In this document: positions 33,992-45,413 of the stretch, piece by piece | Numbering within the stretch: the first letter of the stretch is position 1 | Layout of the letters: every line of letters starts with the position of its first letter | Source of the DNA: Rhexocercosporidium sp. MPI-PUGE-AT-0058 | Taxonomy: Eukaryota; Ascomycota; Leotiomycetes; Helotiales | Length of the DNA stretch: 64,000 nucleotides | Assembly: GCA_020746875.1 (NCBI GenBank) | Contig: JAGTJL010000023.1 | Location: 248,001-312,000 of the forward strand | Direction of reading: 5' to 3' | Notes under the pieces: generated by a model | Told to the model about the DNA's origin: nothing | The model's input: the letters and a program-made list of their open reading frames with translations, nothing else | The model's database searches: none | Made by a program: the position numbers and the translations under genes

Positions 33992-36127
33992 ATGGAGCGA
34001 CTTGCTCGAAGACTGCACTACCCACGATTGTGGAAGAGCCCTAGAGCGAAAGCTCTTGCCGCCTGTAGCATCCATGTTCCATCACTCATAACCACCACAA
34101 CTCTCATCTACTTCAACTTCTCGTCAACATGGTTTTCATCAGTCGGCACCTCAGATCAGAATGCCCAATTCAACGCCTTACAATTCGCCGCGAAAGTACA
34201 CGAAATTATTATCATCGCCTCCTTGTCTGCCGTCGCTGTTAGCTTCGTTCAACGTGAGCTTTGTCGGCGCCAAGGGCTTGCTTTTGGTGGTGTCCTGGCT
34301 GCTTTTCAGATTACCAACGTCCTCTCGCTATTTCGTCCATCCCTCTGGAGAACATCTCTCGCCACGGGACGAACGTCGTATCGCATTCAGTTTGGACTCT
34401 TCATCACGATACTTACGATTTTGAGTGCAATTGTTGGACCATCTTCTGCGATATTAATGCTGCCATCAGTCGGCTCATGGGACCTAGGCGTCCCATTAAC
34501 ATGGAACCAGGGTACTATCAAACATGCTAGCATCTTCCTCTACGGCAATGAGTCCACAATTTGGCCGTCGACAATTACTACCTCCAACTTTCTGCCCCCT
34601 GAATGCATCCTTGCCAACACTTCGACAATACTACCAGATCATTGTGCTTCGGCCGGTCTTCCAATTCTTCTGACCAGGCCATGGCAAGGGTCTTTAGCTA
34701 GCAACGGCTATGGACCAATTGGAGTCATGTGGAACTTTTCGATGTCAGGCAATGTTTCCGTGAAATTGGGTTATGCTGATGATCCTCCTGAACTATATAC
34801 ATACAACCGAGCAGTACAAGGGGTTGTACCTCAAGACATGGATTCTCGAATATTAACCCAAAGTACATTTTCGTCTATGAATGCTGCCATGATATCAACT
34901 TATGTCAAGGCAGGCTATTCTCAATTGTGGCGCCCCAAAGTGGAATGGAAAGAAAACGTTGCGTGGAGATTTGCGTTTCAAAATAGGAGCAGAACTTTGG
35001 CGCCTCAAACTTTCGTGCTCTGCCGCACAGAGCCATTGCTCATTGATTCAAATAACACCATACCTGCTGGAAAAGTCCTAACGTTTCCGCTCCGGGGTGC
35101 CGAGAATTGGTCTATGAGTGCGAGTTCACTTACAGATCGGTGGAATTCTACAGCAGAACAGGTCTCCATCTGGGTAGAACCTCCAAGCTTATACAACAAT
35201 ACCCCATCAATCTCGTTCGCATCGATTGGAAGGACATACCAGCAGATGCAACACTCCAACGAGACTTCACCATCCTCAAATACGACTATCACATCAGAGA
35301 TTGTGACTTGCTCCGTGTATGCCAGCTGGCACCCTGTGGATTTTACTCTCAGAAGCGGCACGCCATTCCGCATTTCTTCTTCTGTTCTCGACGACGTCTC
35401 CCAAAGGTACGAAAATTGGCAACCTGAATCCTTGCAGCAAGACTTTAGCTTGTCATATTGGCTCAATAACGTGACTGAGCCGGGCGCTCGAGATATCAAT
35501 CTGCATACTAGCTGGGCAAATTTGGCGCTTCCACCGGAACTCACGGTTGAAAAGATTGCATCAACCTTTGGGCTGGGTCTACCACAATCTCGACAACCGT
35601 CAATTGGGGCCGCACTTTCGTTTCTCATAACCGATGCATTGTCCAGATTTGATTCATCAGGTGAAGTCATCATAGCTCGTCAAGATCCGATCGGCAATGC
35701 GAACTATATTCCAATGTACGACATTTCGACGTTAAACATCTCAGACCTCACTGAGATCAGTATTATGAGAGATCGCTATGGCTACAGTTACTCTACCTCA
35801 GGAACCACAAGACGCTTGGCAATTGGAGTTATGCTCATTCATATAGCCGTGGCGTTGATCCATACGGCATTAGTTGTGTGGCGCGGATGGTGGTGTCCTG
35901 GATTGCAATCTCTGACTGAGTTCTTCGTTCTCGCTGTTGAGTCGTCGCCTGCAAACACTTCTCAGCCTGACTTTGCTACCGAAAAATACAAGTACAACAT
36001 TCAGGTACGCGAAGTTGGAGATGAGAAGCTTGAGTTGAAGATAGATTGTAGATCGGAAATACTAAACTACAGTGATGACAATGGACGTGGAGTCGTGAAG
36101 GGACAGATTGTTTGCAGTAATGAGTGA
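33992..36127 (+). CDS. Large fungal membrane protein of unknown function
   Basis: Single exon, 711 residues, starting MERLARRLHY. Three hydrophobic helices lie near the N-terminus (around SLITTTTLIYFNFS, VHEIIIIASLSAVAVSFV and FGLFITILTILSAIVGP). A long ectodomain of about 450 residues follows, with many N-glycosylation sequons (for example NTST, NGSN-like NETS and NNTP). One further helix, LAIGVMLIHIAVALIHTALV, lies near residue 600, followed by a WRGWWCPG stretch and a short cytoplasmic tail. This layout is common to a widespread family of filamentous-fungal plasma-membrane or endomembrane hypothetical proteins; no catalytic motif is visible and I do not know its role. It lies about 360 bp downstream of the carboxylase beta gene in the same direction, but there is no reason to link them. 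Confidence 0.85.
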   Translation: MERLARRLHYPRLWKSPRAKALAACSIHVPSLITTTTLIYFNFSSTWFSSVGTSDQNAQFNALQFAAKVHEIIIIASLSAVAVSFVQRELCRRQGLAFGGVLAAFQITNVLSLFRPSLWRTSLATGRTSYRIQFGLFITILTILSAIVGPSSAILMLPSVGSWDLGVPLTWNQGTIKHASIFLYGNESTIWPSTITTSNFLPPECILANTSTILPDHCASAGLPILLTRPWQGSLASNGYGPIGVMWNFSMSGNVSVKLGYADDPPELYTYNRAVQGVVPQDMDSRILTQSTFSSMNAAMISTYVKAGYSQLWRPKVEWKENVAWRFAFQNRSRTLAPQTFVLCRTEPLLIDSNNTIPAGKVLTFPLRGAENWSMSASSLTDRWNSTAEQVSIWVEPPSLYNNTPSISFASIGRTYQQMQHSNETSPSSNTTITSEIVTCSVYASWHPVDFTLRSGTPFRISSSVLDDVSQRYENWQPESLQQDFSLSYWLNNVTEPGARDINLHTSWANLALPPELTVEKIASTFGLGLPQSRQPSIGAALSFLITDALSRFDSSGEVIIARQDPIGNANYIPMYDISTLNISDLTEISIMRDRYGYSYSTSGTTRRLAIGVMLIHIAVALIHTALVVWRGWWCPGLQSLTEFFVLAVESSPANTSQPDFATEKYKYNIQVREVGDEKLELKIDCRSEILNYSDDNGRGVVKGQIVCSNE

Positions 36128-36378
36128 ACCAGGATATGGCCTGTTTAGAATACAGTACTACTCAAGGGGGGTTATACTTGATAGGTTCTAAAGATACAAC
36201 ATGCAAGAAATGAGGAGAAGCTGTTTGTAGCCGGAGGTACACAGATCTCACGAATTAGACGAGGTAGAAATCATGTAATTTTCGCTAGGATTAGCCCTTT
36301 CGAACAGCTGCTTTGGGTTCTTTCTCTCCTTCCCAACTTCCAGGCTATCACAACTTCCCTCTCATCATCAGCTGCATC

Positions 36379-36843
36379 TCAGCCAGGTCTCTGCATAACC
36401 GCAGGATCGCCCTGCCTCCAAACAACATTGATGACCCACTTCACAACCTTCCACTCCCCCTCCACCTCGACAAACTCAACATTGTACCTCGTCCCCGCTA
36501 AGAACTTTGGGCCCGCAGGATCCCCCCCTCGTCCAGGCGGACAATGCATATTTATCGCCGTAGCCGTCAAGCTGGCCGTATCAGCTCCATCCTTCACATC
36601 GATCCGGATGTTGGATAGAACGTGCGTTGTGTCCATAGGTCCGATGAAATCGAATACTTGGGCGCGGATGGCGGGGAGGCCGCTGATGGAGCGCCCATCC
36701 ATTATTACGGTTGCGTCGGAGCTGGCGAAGGCGGAGTTGAAGAGGGGTGTGTCGTGTTCATCGAAGGCTATCACCACACGGTATAGGGCGTCTGTGATGG
36801 CTTCGCGGGTGGTGAGGGATGTGAGGATGTGGGGATGCAACAT
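36379..36843 (-). CDS. SnoaL-like (NTF2-fold) protein
   Basis: Single exon, 154 residues from MLHPHILTSL to QRPG. Its pattern is that of SnoaL-like domains of the NTF2 superfamily: an N-terminal helix (REAITDALYRVVIAFDEHD), a FNSAFASSDATVIMDGR strand-turn, FDFIGPMDTTHVLSNIRID and a C-terminal YNVEFVEVEGEWKVVKWVIN strand pair. Such proteins bind or turn over small hydrophobic molecules in a conical cavity, but the substrate cannot be read here. The length is typical. There is no signal peptide. It faces the large membrane-protein gene tail to tail. Confidence 0.82.
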   Translation of the reverse strand: MLHPHILTSLTTREAITDALYRVVIAFDEHDTPLFNSAFASSDATVIMDGRSISGLPAIRAQVFDFIGPMDTTHVLSNIRIDVKDGADTASLTATAINMHCPPGRGGDPAGPKFLAGTRYNVEFVEVEGEWKVVKWVINVVWRQGDPAVMQRPG

Positions 36844-38214
36844 TGTGAGCTGGGGTCCAGTTGGGTTTGATGAATTCTGGAAGGGTTTGGGTTGTGATGA
36901 TTAGGTTGAATCAACATTTGGCAGGAGAAAGCGTCTCATATATACACCTATACACTATCTCACAACAAAACATCTTTCATTGTTCTCATGATTATCGGCC
37001 TTCAAGTTGGACCGCTTCGCAACGTACCAGTTCGCCATTGGCCATGAGATCTTTTGGTCCCAGAAATATGTAGATGCCCATCTCCTGTTTCATCATAGGG
37101 CTTTCAAGTTGCGCCGAGTTGCGAGATGAAATCAATAAGCGACACAAGGCACAAGTGCGGATTGAGACAATTATACGAGACGGCCCCGGTTGGCTATTGG
37201 GCTTTGGACAGTCTCCTGTCCAGTGCCATTCGCTCTCGGAAACTTCAACTTCGCTTCCGGCTCTTAGAATCTTCCGAATCAACTTATGCGTCAAAGTAAG
37301 CACCTGGGCTCTGTCAATTAGGGGAAAATGATTTAAAATTACGCTTAGGAGTAGTGAAGAGCTTTCAGGACATTGGACTTGCGGCACCAAATGTTGTGTG
37401 CTGGAAAGGAGCTTTGTTGTTTTCGCATCGGGTAATTTCGCTTATCTCTTCATCACGAGTGGGTGTAAACAAATGCTCATCGAGGAGTCAACGAATGAAG
37501 AGAGTTAGGTTGTCGCTGGGGTCTCAAGATCGAATGTGTTTAACATGTTTCCTGAATTAATGTAATTCTCCTTCGTGGATCTAGGCGGCGTGTAGACGGC
37601 TTGCAGCTTGCCTTGTGAGATCCACTTCCGTGACCTAACCAATTGTTGAAATCATTGGATTATTTATCTACACAAAGAGACTCAAAGAGTATGCTAATCA
37701 TTGATCTTAAGCGCCTTTAAGCGATCTAGTGGTGCGTCCGTTAGTCGGCCAATAATATAATTTATGTTCGGAAAGTTGAAAAGCGTAGCGTGACGAACCA
37801 TGGATAAATGAAGCTACCACAGAAATCATCAATTCTAGAACATGAGCTCCATTTAAAAATAGAAATACTTGGCAAATCCGTGGTAATACTCTCCCATGTC
37901 ATTAAATCACACATTGTCACCAGTCCAACAATCTCCTGTTTCGTGGCCAAGTCTTGTACCTGCTTTGGTTCGACAGGGGTGCTTGAATACGTCATCGTCG
38001 CTTACGCCACAATTGAGGTGGTGCCGTTGGTTGGTTGGCGTGGAATGTGCCAGGCGACAGCTCGAGCACTTTATCTATCACTCCACCACCTCACTTCTCA
38101 GTTTCCTCCTCTTAATAACAACATCACACACGCACATGCCCCCTCAACCACGAAATACTCGCACAAATAATTCAACGACAATCGCAAAAGCTTCCTGAGC
38201 TCTACATATTCATC
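36844..38214. other. Intergenic
   Basis: About 1.4 kb holding the SnoaL promoter at the left and the Pmp3 promoter and 5' UTR at the right. A minus-strand stretch at about 36992-37390 reads openly (including SIRTCALCRLLISSRNS) with possible splice sites. It resembles, weakly, the cysteine-rich start of fungal HET-type proteins, but I cannot support a gene. Confidence 0.4.
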
Positions 38215-38661
38215 ATGGGTGCCGTCTCTGCTCTCTTGATAGTCTTGATCACCATCCTCTGTAAGTGACAACCACGATGCGAGGCCATGGACATGGACAA
38301 ATACTGATGTTCTACAGTGCCACCCGTTGGTGTGTATCTCGTCGCAGGATGTGGTGCTGATCTCTTGATCAATATCTGCTTGACGCTTCTTGGGTAAGTC
38401 TGCTCCATATTTCAGAGATCTTGTCTACCCTTACTATCTCTTCCGCCGCAATAAGTAAGAAAGACACAAGTAGCTAAGAAAAAACTCTGCAGATACATCC
38501 CAGGCCACATCCACGCCTTCTACCTCGAATACATCTACTTCGACCGCCGCGACCAAGCCCGTGAGGGACGCTTCACTGCATCCCGCGCCCCAGGTGTTTA
38601 TAGCGATCGCGTCCAATCCGGCGGCCATGGCTATGGAACTATCGCTCAACCTGTCCAGTAA
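38215..38661 (+). CDS. PMP3: Pmp3-family small membrane proteolipid
   Basis: Three exons, 38215-38260, 38318-38393 and 38493-38661, give 96 residues. Both introns start GTAAGT and the splices keep frame. The protein has the UPF0057/Pmp3 signature: a first helix SALLIVLITILLPPVGVYL, the CGADLLINICLTLLGYIPG second helix and HAFYLEYIYFDRR after it. In yeast Pmp3 sits in the plasma membrane and influences membrane potential and salt tolerance. The yeast protein is about 55 residues; this one adds a hydrophilic tail of about 40 residues (SRAPGVYSDRVQSGGHGYG), as many filamentous-fungal homologues do. No exon is longer than about 56 codons, so the gene is invisible to simple open-frame searches. 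Confidence 0.9.
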
Positions 38662-39293
38662 AGGCGTCATGGAATATGGGAAACCACATGGAAGGGAGAG
38701 AGAAAGGATGCTTGATAATGAACTGATGCTTCACGAGATATATCAATTTGGGGCAGCGATGGTCTGGGTCGGGGATTTGCGTGGATAGGATACCAATTTG
38801 TTATATTGCGACTTGCGATTACCCTCCTGCTGCTCTAGAAAATTCTCTTCTTTTGCGCGATATGGTGGGTTGATCGTTATGATGAAGGGAAAGGTTTTGA
38901 AATTCTATACTTTGCAATTAACTTTCATTTCTCAGCGATATTAGCAATTATCAATGCAATTATCATTTGACTTCAAGCCTTTTCTAACATCCAAAAAGAG
39001 CAGAAAGCACTTTCGAAGAGATATAAATGTCCCAAGCCACCCATCCATCTCGCGACACCAGCCACGATTACCCCACAATGCGCTAACAATTAGCGTGGAT
39101 CAAGCCTCAGAAGACTGTGGCTTGACGAGACGTGTTAAACTCAAGCTCAACATCGCAATTGACAGAAGAGCTTTCCACGCCTTCGCTCCTGTCCTACTCC
39201 GAACACCTTTCTCAAATATCGACGACACTCGAATCCATGCAATAGCATCACAAGACTCCAAAAACATAGGCTTCTGCCACAATACATAAAGCC
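38662..39293. other. Pmp3 3' end and SPC3 promoter
   Basis: About 630 bp between the Pmp3 stop and the SPC3 start, in the same direction. An open frame at 38954-39289 ends just before the SPC3 start and looks like noncoding upstream sequence. No separate gene is seen. Confidence 0.45.
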
Positions 39294-40154
39294 ATGCATT
39301 CCACAGTCGTCCGCGCCCAGAATGTCTTTGGCTTCTTCACCACCGTGGCCTTCGCCGTCGCGGCTCTGATCGCATTCTCCGACATACTTGCGCCGCGGAC
39401 ACCTAGCTCAAGTGTCATCGTGAAGGATGTGCAAGTGTGAGGATCCTCCAATTCTTGCCTAAAGCTCATATCATCCCCTCAACACCCAAAACCAGAACCA
39501 CAGCTGACCAACCCTCTCCTCTCCAGCGTCAAAGGCCGTCCCCACTACTACTCCGCTAAGAAAGAAGAATACGCCGTAATTCGCTTCTCACTGACCGCTG
39601 ACCTCTCCTCCCTCTTCAACTGGAATACCAAGCAAGTCTTCGTGTACGTGTCAGCTTCATGGCCAAACGCAACATCCACCGAGCTCGTGAACGAGGCTGT
39701 TATCTGGGATACGATCATCACGAACCCGAGCGCAGATCACTTGCAGAACATAGGGCCTGCGGCTATGAAGAAGCTGGTTAGAAGCGCGAAGGGAAAGAGT
39801 GTTGATCCGTCGAGGTAGGTCTCTTAGTTCCTGCTGCGAGACATAGGCTTGAGAGAGAATTGTCTTGAAGTTTTGGAGAGATTGGATTGGAGCTATGCTA
39901 ATGCTTTACACAGGGGCAAGCTCGACCTCAAGAACCAAAAAGCAAAATACCAAATCACCGCCCCCACAGGCAAAGTCGCACAAACGAACGACGTGGTCCT
40001 GAACCTACACTACAATGTCCAGCCATGGGTAGGCATCCTGACTTGGACCCCGCAGGTGGAGTTCGGACGGTGGAAAAAGATTAAGGGCGGGGTTAGTAAG
40101 AAATTTAAGTTCCCGGCGTTGAAGGTCAAAAAGGTTGAGGAGAAGAAGGTGTAG
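39294..40154 (+). CDS. SPC3: Signal peptidase complex subunit 3
   Basis: Exons 39294-39436, 39527-39814 and 39914-40154 (introns of 90 and 99 bp) give 223 residues. The protein starts MHSTVVRAQNVFGFF, a short cytosolic segment leading into one membrane helix (TTVAFAVAALIAFSDILAP). The lumenal domain has the SPC22/23 pattern: RPHYYSAKKEEYAVIRFSL, ADLSSLFNWNTKQVFVYVSA, VIWDTIITNP and, in exon 3, KAKYQITAPTGKVAQTNDV. SPC3 is an essential, non-catalytic subunit of the ER signal peptidase. Single-pass topology and length fit the family. The second splice (AG|G) makes an arginine at the junction. Confidence 0.92.
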
Positions 40155-41771
40155 GATCGGGTATGGTTAGAGGGCTATTTGGAGCATGAGTTTGCAACAT
40201 TAGAACGGTCCTTGGGATGGGCTACATATATTGACCCGGAATGGAATAAGACTGCGATCTGCAGAGGTTTCCCTTCCTTCTGGTTCCAGTTTTTTCACAA
40301 TTTCCAACATTTCACAAGTGTGCTGCGCTCTTCCTTTCGTTCCAAGTGAGTTTAATGAGAAATTATGACATTATCCCTATCCGCAGATGGGACATATACA
40401 CATAGCTTATTCTCTTGAGAACTTTTGGTCACTCGGGAAGTACCTTGGTTCTTGTGTGCAGTTTGGATTCAGGCATGAACCTAACGACTAGTTGTTCGGT
40501 TGATAGATTGTTGTGGACGTCGGACAAGCCCTGGTTGAAGAGGACATGGAAATACGGCGTTAGAAGTTTAACATACAACTATCTCCTTCCGGCGCGGGGT
40601 TTCTATGTCCCAGATGAAAATTCCGAAAATGTTTCAAGAATGACAGCAAGTCGGAAGAAGGCGATAGTAAAATTGAATTGGACAAACTATCAACGCGTCG
40701 GTCGAGATGAGCCGTTGTTGGTTCTAGATTACGAAACCTCAAGGTAACATACGATACTGGAGTAGTCCAATTTAACAGAACTGAAAAACACACCCCTAAA
40801 CTGAAATCTATGCTCACTGTGTCTATGTACAAATAGTCCTCAAGAACCCACAATTCGTCGTATTTCTATTATACTCAAGCGGAAGTGTCGTGGCAACCAA
40901 CAGTCTAAGCCTTCCTTACAGGGGAAATTCTCTGGAAATTATTTTGAAAAATTGCAGCCACGGTTGAAACTCCTCTAAATGTAGAGCAATCCAATGCAGT
41001 CACATTTAAAGCTACCTGCCACCGTCAATTTTGACCAGCTCCGCAATGCCTGCGCATCATCGAAGCCATCAGGAGAAAATCCCGATAGAACAAATCTATC
41101 TGGCTTGCGCTCACTTCTCTCTGTCCGGCGAATTACTTCTCAGTAAGTTTTACAACATAATATCCCCTAGGCACGCTGTTATTCAGTCTTACTCTTGAAC
41201 TCTATACTGTCTCGCGTGAGACCTTCAGAAAGTGACAGCAATATATGTCATGACAACGGCTAAATGCTCAAGACTTATTCTTCCAAGTGTCATCAACTGT
41301 CTATTTAACGTACTTAGAACCGGGGGGGGGGGGGGGGGTTGAAAGTATGCGATCCTGTGTGAACTCTCTCGACGACGTACACAAGAGCTAACCATTTCTC
41401 CCCTTATCACGACAAGCTTGGTTGGTCTACAGTCGTCGATCCGAATTCCAGATGGCAATTGCCGTTTTGATATGCATGGGTTTTCAAGTTCCCTCACTCT
41501 GTTTTCCATGAGTATCCACTGAAACAAATATCTTGAGCCAATAGTCCTATGTTGTCAGATATTTTACAAGTGTCATTTACTCGTTAAGTTTTGCATATCC
41601 TCGAGTCATCATTTCGATCTTGAAAACAAAGAACTCGAGGACGCATGCATTTGACGCTACAAGTATTCACTCTCTCCCAATTCACTATGGCTGACGTTTG
41701 AACGCTGACGTCAACCAAGGTTTTATAGCCTGATGTGACAAGATTCTCTCTTTCTCCTAAAGCCCTCAAGC
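40155..41771. other. Intergenic
   Basis: About 1.6 kb between two converging genes (SPC3 and the sugar transporter). An open frame at 40415-40747 is unlike any protein I know. A 17-base poly-G tract lies at 41322-41338. Nothing else is recognised. Confidence 0.45.
41322..41338. repeat. Poly-G tract, 17 bases
   Basis: An uninterrupted run of 17 G in intergenic sequence, the same length as the poly-C tract at 19518-19534. Confidence 0.95.
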
Positions 41772-43626
41772 CTACTGCGTGGTCTCCCTCCCCGTCTTCT
41801 CATTAACTTCAGCACTTTTAACCTCCAATACCACCTGCGCTTTCCCCTCCTTCTCAGTTGCTCTCGCAACACCTTCAACAAAACGTTCCTGGATCTCAGC
41901 CCCATCTAGGATAGCGGCCGTTTCTTCAAGTGAAGCACCTCGAGTTTCGACGAACAGGAAATACACTACGATCAGCTCGACGAAGAGCCATACATCATAC
42001 ACGACGTAATCTAAGTTGCGTGTTAGTTGAAAGTGATTAGGAGGTGTGGTGGAATTTTACAACGTACATTTCCACTTAATGTTAGTGACGCCGACTGGGT
42101 TGGCGTATTGATTGAAGATCAAAGCCAGCGCCACAAAGAGATTGTATAGCACAAGACCCTGGGATATGTCAGCATTACCCACCTACTCTGAATTCCGTGG
42201 AGGCTTACTCTAGCTCTGAGGTGATAAGGAAGGATCTCAACCACATATGTTACCTGCAAAGGACCCCATCCGATGCTGAAAGCCATGTTGTAGAGGAAGA
42301 TCATAGCCAAGACACCTTTGGCGACCCCTTTGGGTCCGCCACCTTCTAAATCTGTAGATTTCTCGTATGTTGCTTCGAGAGCGGTCCAAACTGCAAGCAC
42401 TATTAGCTATGTTCTGATTTCAGAAGGGGCAGCGCATACCGATATATGTGACCAACATCCCAACGGTAGAAGTCAAGAACATAGTACGGCGTCCAAATCT
42501 GTTGACAAGCAGCGAGAAGAAAAAAGTCATGACCAAACCCCAGATCGACAGGAGACCATTGATGAGAGTCTGCGTTTGCTGGGAGGTGTATCCGATCGAA
42601 TCCAGAATAAGGGTGAGGTAGTACGAGATCAGTCCATTTCCGGACCATTGCGAAAAAAAGCCCACGGCGAGAATAATGAAGAAACGATGTCTATTCCCCT
42701 TAGTTTTGAAGAAAGACAAATACGAAGTCGTCTCTAGCGCCTCTCTCTCTAGTCGAAGCGCCTCGCGGATCTCCTCCAGCTCGACCAAGACCATGTAGTC
42801 GGATGCGTCGCCATTGGTATGGTATTTGATGATAAGTTCTTTCGCTTTGTCCTCTCTGTCGTTATCGACTAGCCAACGGGGACTTTCCTCGATGAAGTAA
42901 CACGCCCCTATCTGCACGACGCTCGACAGACCTTGGAGGTAGGAGGGGATTCTCCAGCCCCAGTCGTTGTTGAGTCGGAAGGTGCCGTAGGTAACCCAAG
43001 CTGCGGCGATTGCTCCAAGAGACCAGAGGGAGTTGTAGACACTGACTAAAGGTGCTCGTTGGGTTGGGAAGGCAAGTTCGAGGATGAGTAGGGGTGCGGC
43101 GGTGATATTGAACGCGAGGCCGAATCCGATAATACCGCGTGCGGCAATGAACATTCCAGCTGTACAAGTTAACTACTGTTTGTTTGATTGCCGGAAAATA
43201 TTGGGACTCACTATTCTTAGATGCGCCCTGCAGAATGGTCCCCACGAGCATGATCGCCGCACCAAACACCAGGGTAGCTCTCCTCCCAAATTTGTCGCAC
43301 GCAAAAGCGCAAAACGGGAGAGCCACAAGCTGTCCAACATTCTGAATTGCGTTCAATAGTCCGAGTGAGCTTGCACCAGGATTATTGAAAAATGCTTTCC
43401 AAGTGTCAAGAGACTGCAACCCATCTGAGAAACGATTAGCCGAGTTCCTGTTATAAACCACAACACCGGGAGAGGACGTACTCATCATAGATCCATCATA
43501 ACCAGTTGCATATGAAGATATAAGAGAGAGTACCAGGACCAAATTGAGCGTGATCATGCCATTGTTGGCGAAATATCCGGTTTTGCGGCCGCTGAGGGCA
43601 GCGTCCATCATTCCTGGGGAAGACAT
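41772..43626 (-). CDS. Sugar-porter family MFS transporter
   Basis: Five exons: 43626-43212, 43159-42440, 42390-42209, 42158-42068 and 42010-41772. The four introns are 49-57 bp, all with good GT-AG ends, and total 548 residues. The start is MSSPGMMDAAL at 43626. Twelve helices are expected. Sugar-porter signatures are present: DKFGRRATLV after the second helix, ESPRWLVDNDR after the sixth, NRFGRRTMFL after the eighth, EILPYHLRARG late in the protein and VETRGASLEE at the end. These resemble fungal hexose and lactose-permease-like proton symporters of the plasma membrane; the actual sugar cannot be deduced. The C-terminal tail is hydrophilic and charged. Confidence 0.92.
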
Positions 43627-45413
43627 GATTTCGTCCACTTGGAGAGAGTCCTTAGGTGACTTGACCGTGGGAATCAGAATTGAGTTTTAAGAAATTGAGA
43701 ACTTACCTCTCCCTATATAGATAGGCACATGCGTATGCACTACTCGTGTTAGGATCTTGACTTCGCATCTAGCCAGGATACCTACGATACGGGCAATCTG
43801 GAGGAGTCAAAGGTGGGATTTCCCAGCTTCGCCGACTAGTTTGCCGGCGTTTAGTCTGGGGAAGACGGGGAACTTGACTCGCCTCGCCATGTGGCACCGC
43901 CGGGTAAATTCAAGAGAAGAAGTCCAACAATGTCTTAGCAGGGGTATGATCTCAGCTTTGGAATCTCGACAGCCAGACCGAGAAATGAGGTGTGGAGCTG
44001 CAACTTGATGTAAATCTCTGATTGGAAGATTGAGCCAAACAGGAAAGCCAACTTCTGATGTGGAGTACCCCGCAATTCATCTTAGTTTCCAAAGTCAAAC
44101 CCCTTGGACCTACAGTATTGCAGCCTGGTAGTTTGTTAATAAATCCCGCCTTTGAAAATACTCAAATGTGGAAGCCTTGGCACAAACGCCTTGTCCACCA
44201 CGAACGCAATCTGAAAAGATATGGGCCGAGAACGAGATTGGGTCCTAATCCCAAAAGTGGGATGAATAGCGATTTCCAGGATAGGTACGTTACATTCGCA
44301 TCCCGCATTGCATCAGAAATGAAATCGCGCTTCCAAACTGCTGGGTCGACGCAACAAACCAATGATCTCCGTTTGGCTTTGACAAGGACTCTACTTACCT
44401 CCTCTGACCTTCAGTATGAACACAACAGCTTTTCTTTCCAAAAAGAGCTAGTCCAGAATCAGACTTATGCTTCTAGCAGAGCCGGATGTAAATACAAGTC
44501 AGGCGGCAGAATATCCCAAAAAGCTCCATATGGAATGATATTTCCTTACAACGGACTCTTCAACTGGTATTCGGAGCATTTGTGATGATCGCTTCGGTGT
44601 CAAATCCAAGGAGCGAGGTTTTTTTCAATTACTGGAGAGGACCACAACGCGTATAGACGAAAATGATACATGTGGTGCTTCTCATACCCGAACACAGATG
44701 AACGAGGCAGCTGAAGCAAGGAAACAAGGTGGAAGTCTTGTCCTATGTATTGACTCAACTCAGTTCCTTGAATTTCACCGGTTTCTGCAGTTTGAGGAAG
44801 TTTGATAATAGAAAATTCTAACCCAGATTATAATCGTAGGTTGAAGAGCGTGCATTTGCAAACAGACTTCGTTTGTGGTGAGAACCTGATAGGCCGATAT
44901 GCGGTTACCGGCAGGCAGGTTGGTGTTGGTTCTCAGCTAAGCGTTCTCATCCTCCCTCTTTTGGATTTAAAGTCAACTAACACACGCCACTGAGTGTCTT
45001 TCAAGCCATCTCACTCTTTGTCTACCACTCGGTGGCATGGTGTACTTGGCCGCTGGGGCACACTTCCTCATCTCCAAATGGTGACCTCTTTCAAACAGCT
45101 CAAGCTCGGAGTAGTACGGACGATGAATGTAGCGTATTACTCATATTTATAGTCAATATTTACTGACTTGGTGCTTAATCTCTAATCTCTCTTGTTGGCG
45201 TCCTCAACTACGGCTTCCTCCTATCTTATCTCAATCCATCTCTCTAATTCACTTTTCTTGAGGAACAAAAGAACACAGAAAAGAGCCATAGTGTGGCGCC
45301 AGCACACAGTGACTTGACCTCCTCCCCCAAGAGAAATCTCACCAATATGCAGAATCAGTACACTTCCGCAGATATGCTCTACTCCCCCATTTCATCCCAG
45401 CTCTTTCTCCCCT
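43627..45413. other. Intergenic
   Basis: About 1.8 kb containing the promoter of the sugar transporter. Open frames at 43757-44008, 44058-44585 and 44802-44993 (plus) have no recognisable content, and I do not call them genes. The open frame 45293-45538 overlaps the end of the next gene antisense. Confidence 0.45.

Noticed and set aside
36992..37390. Minus-strand frame with a CALCRLL segment, possible HET-type fragment
   Set aside because: The resemblance is limited to a few cysteine-region residues, with no HET core motifs nearby.
40415..40747. Plus-strand open frame of 110 codons
   Set aside because: No recognisable content, no signal peptide and no spliced continuation.
44058..44585. Plus-strand open frame of 175 codons
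   Set aside because: No domain, no neighbouring exons and unremarkable codon content; could be chance in a 1.8-kb gap.
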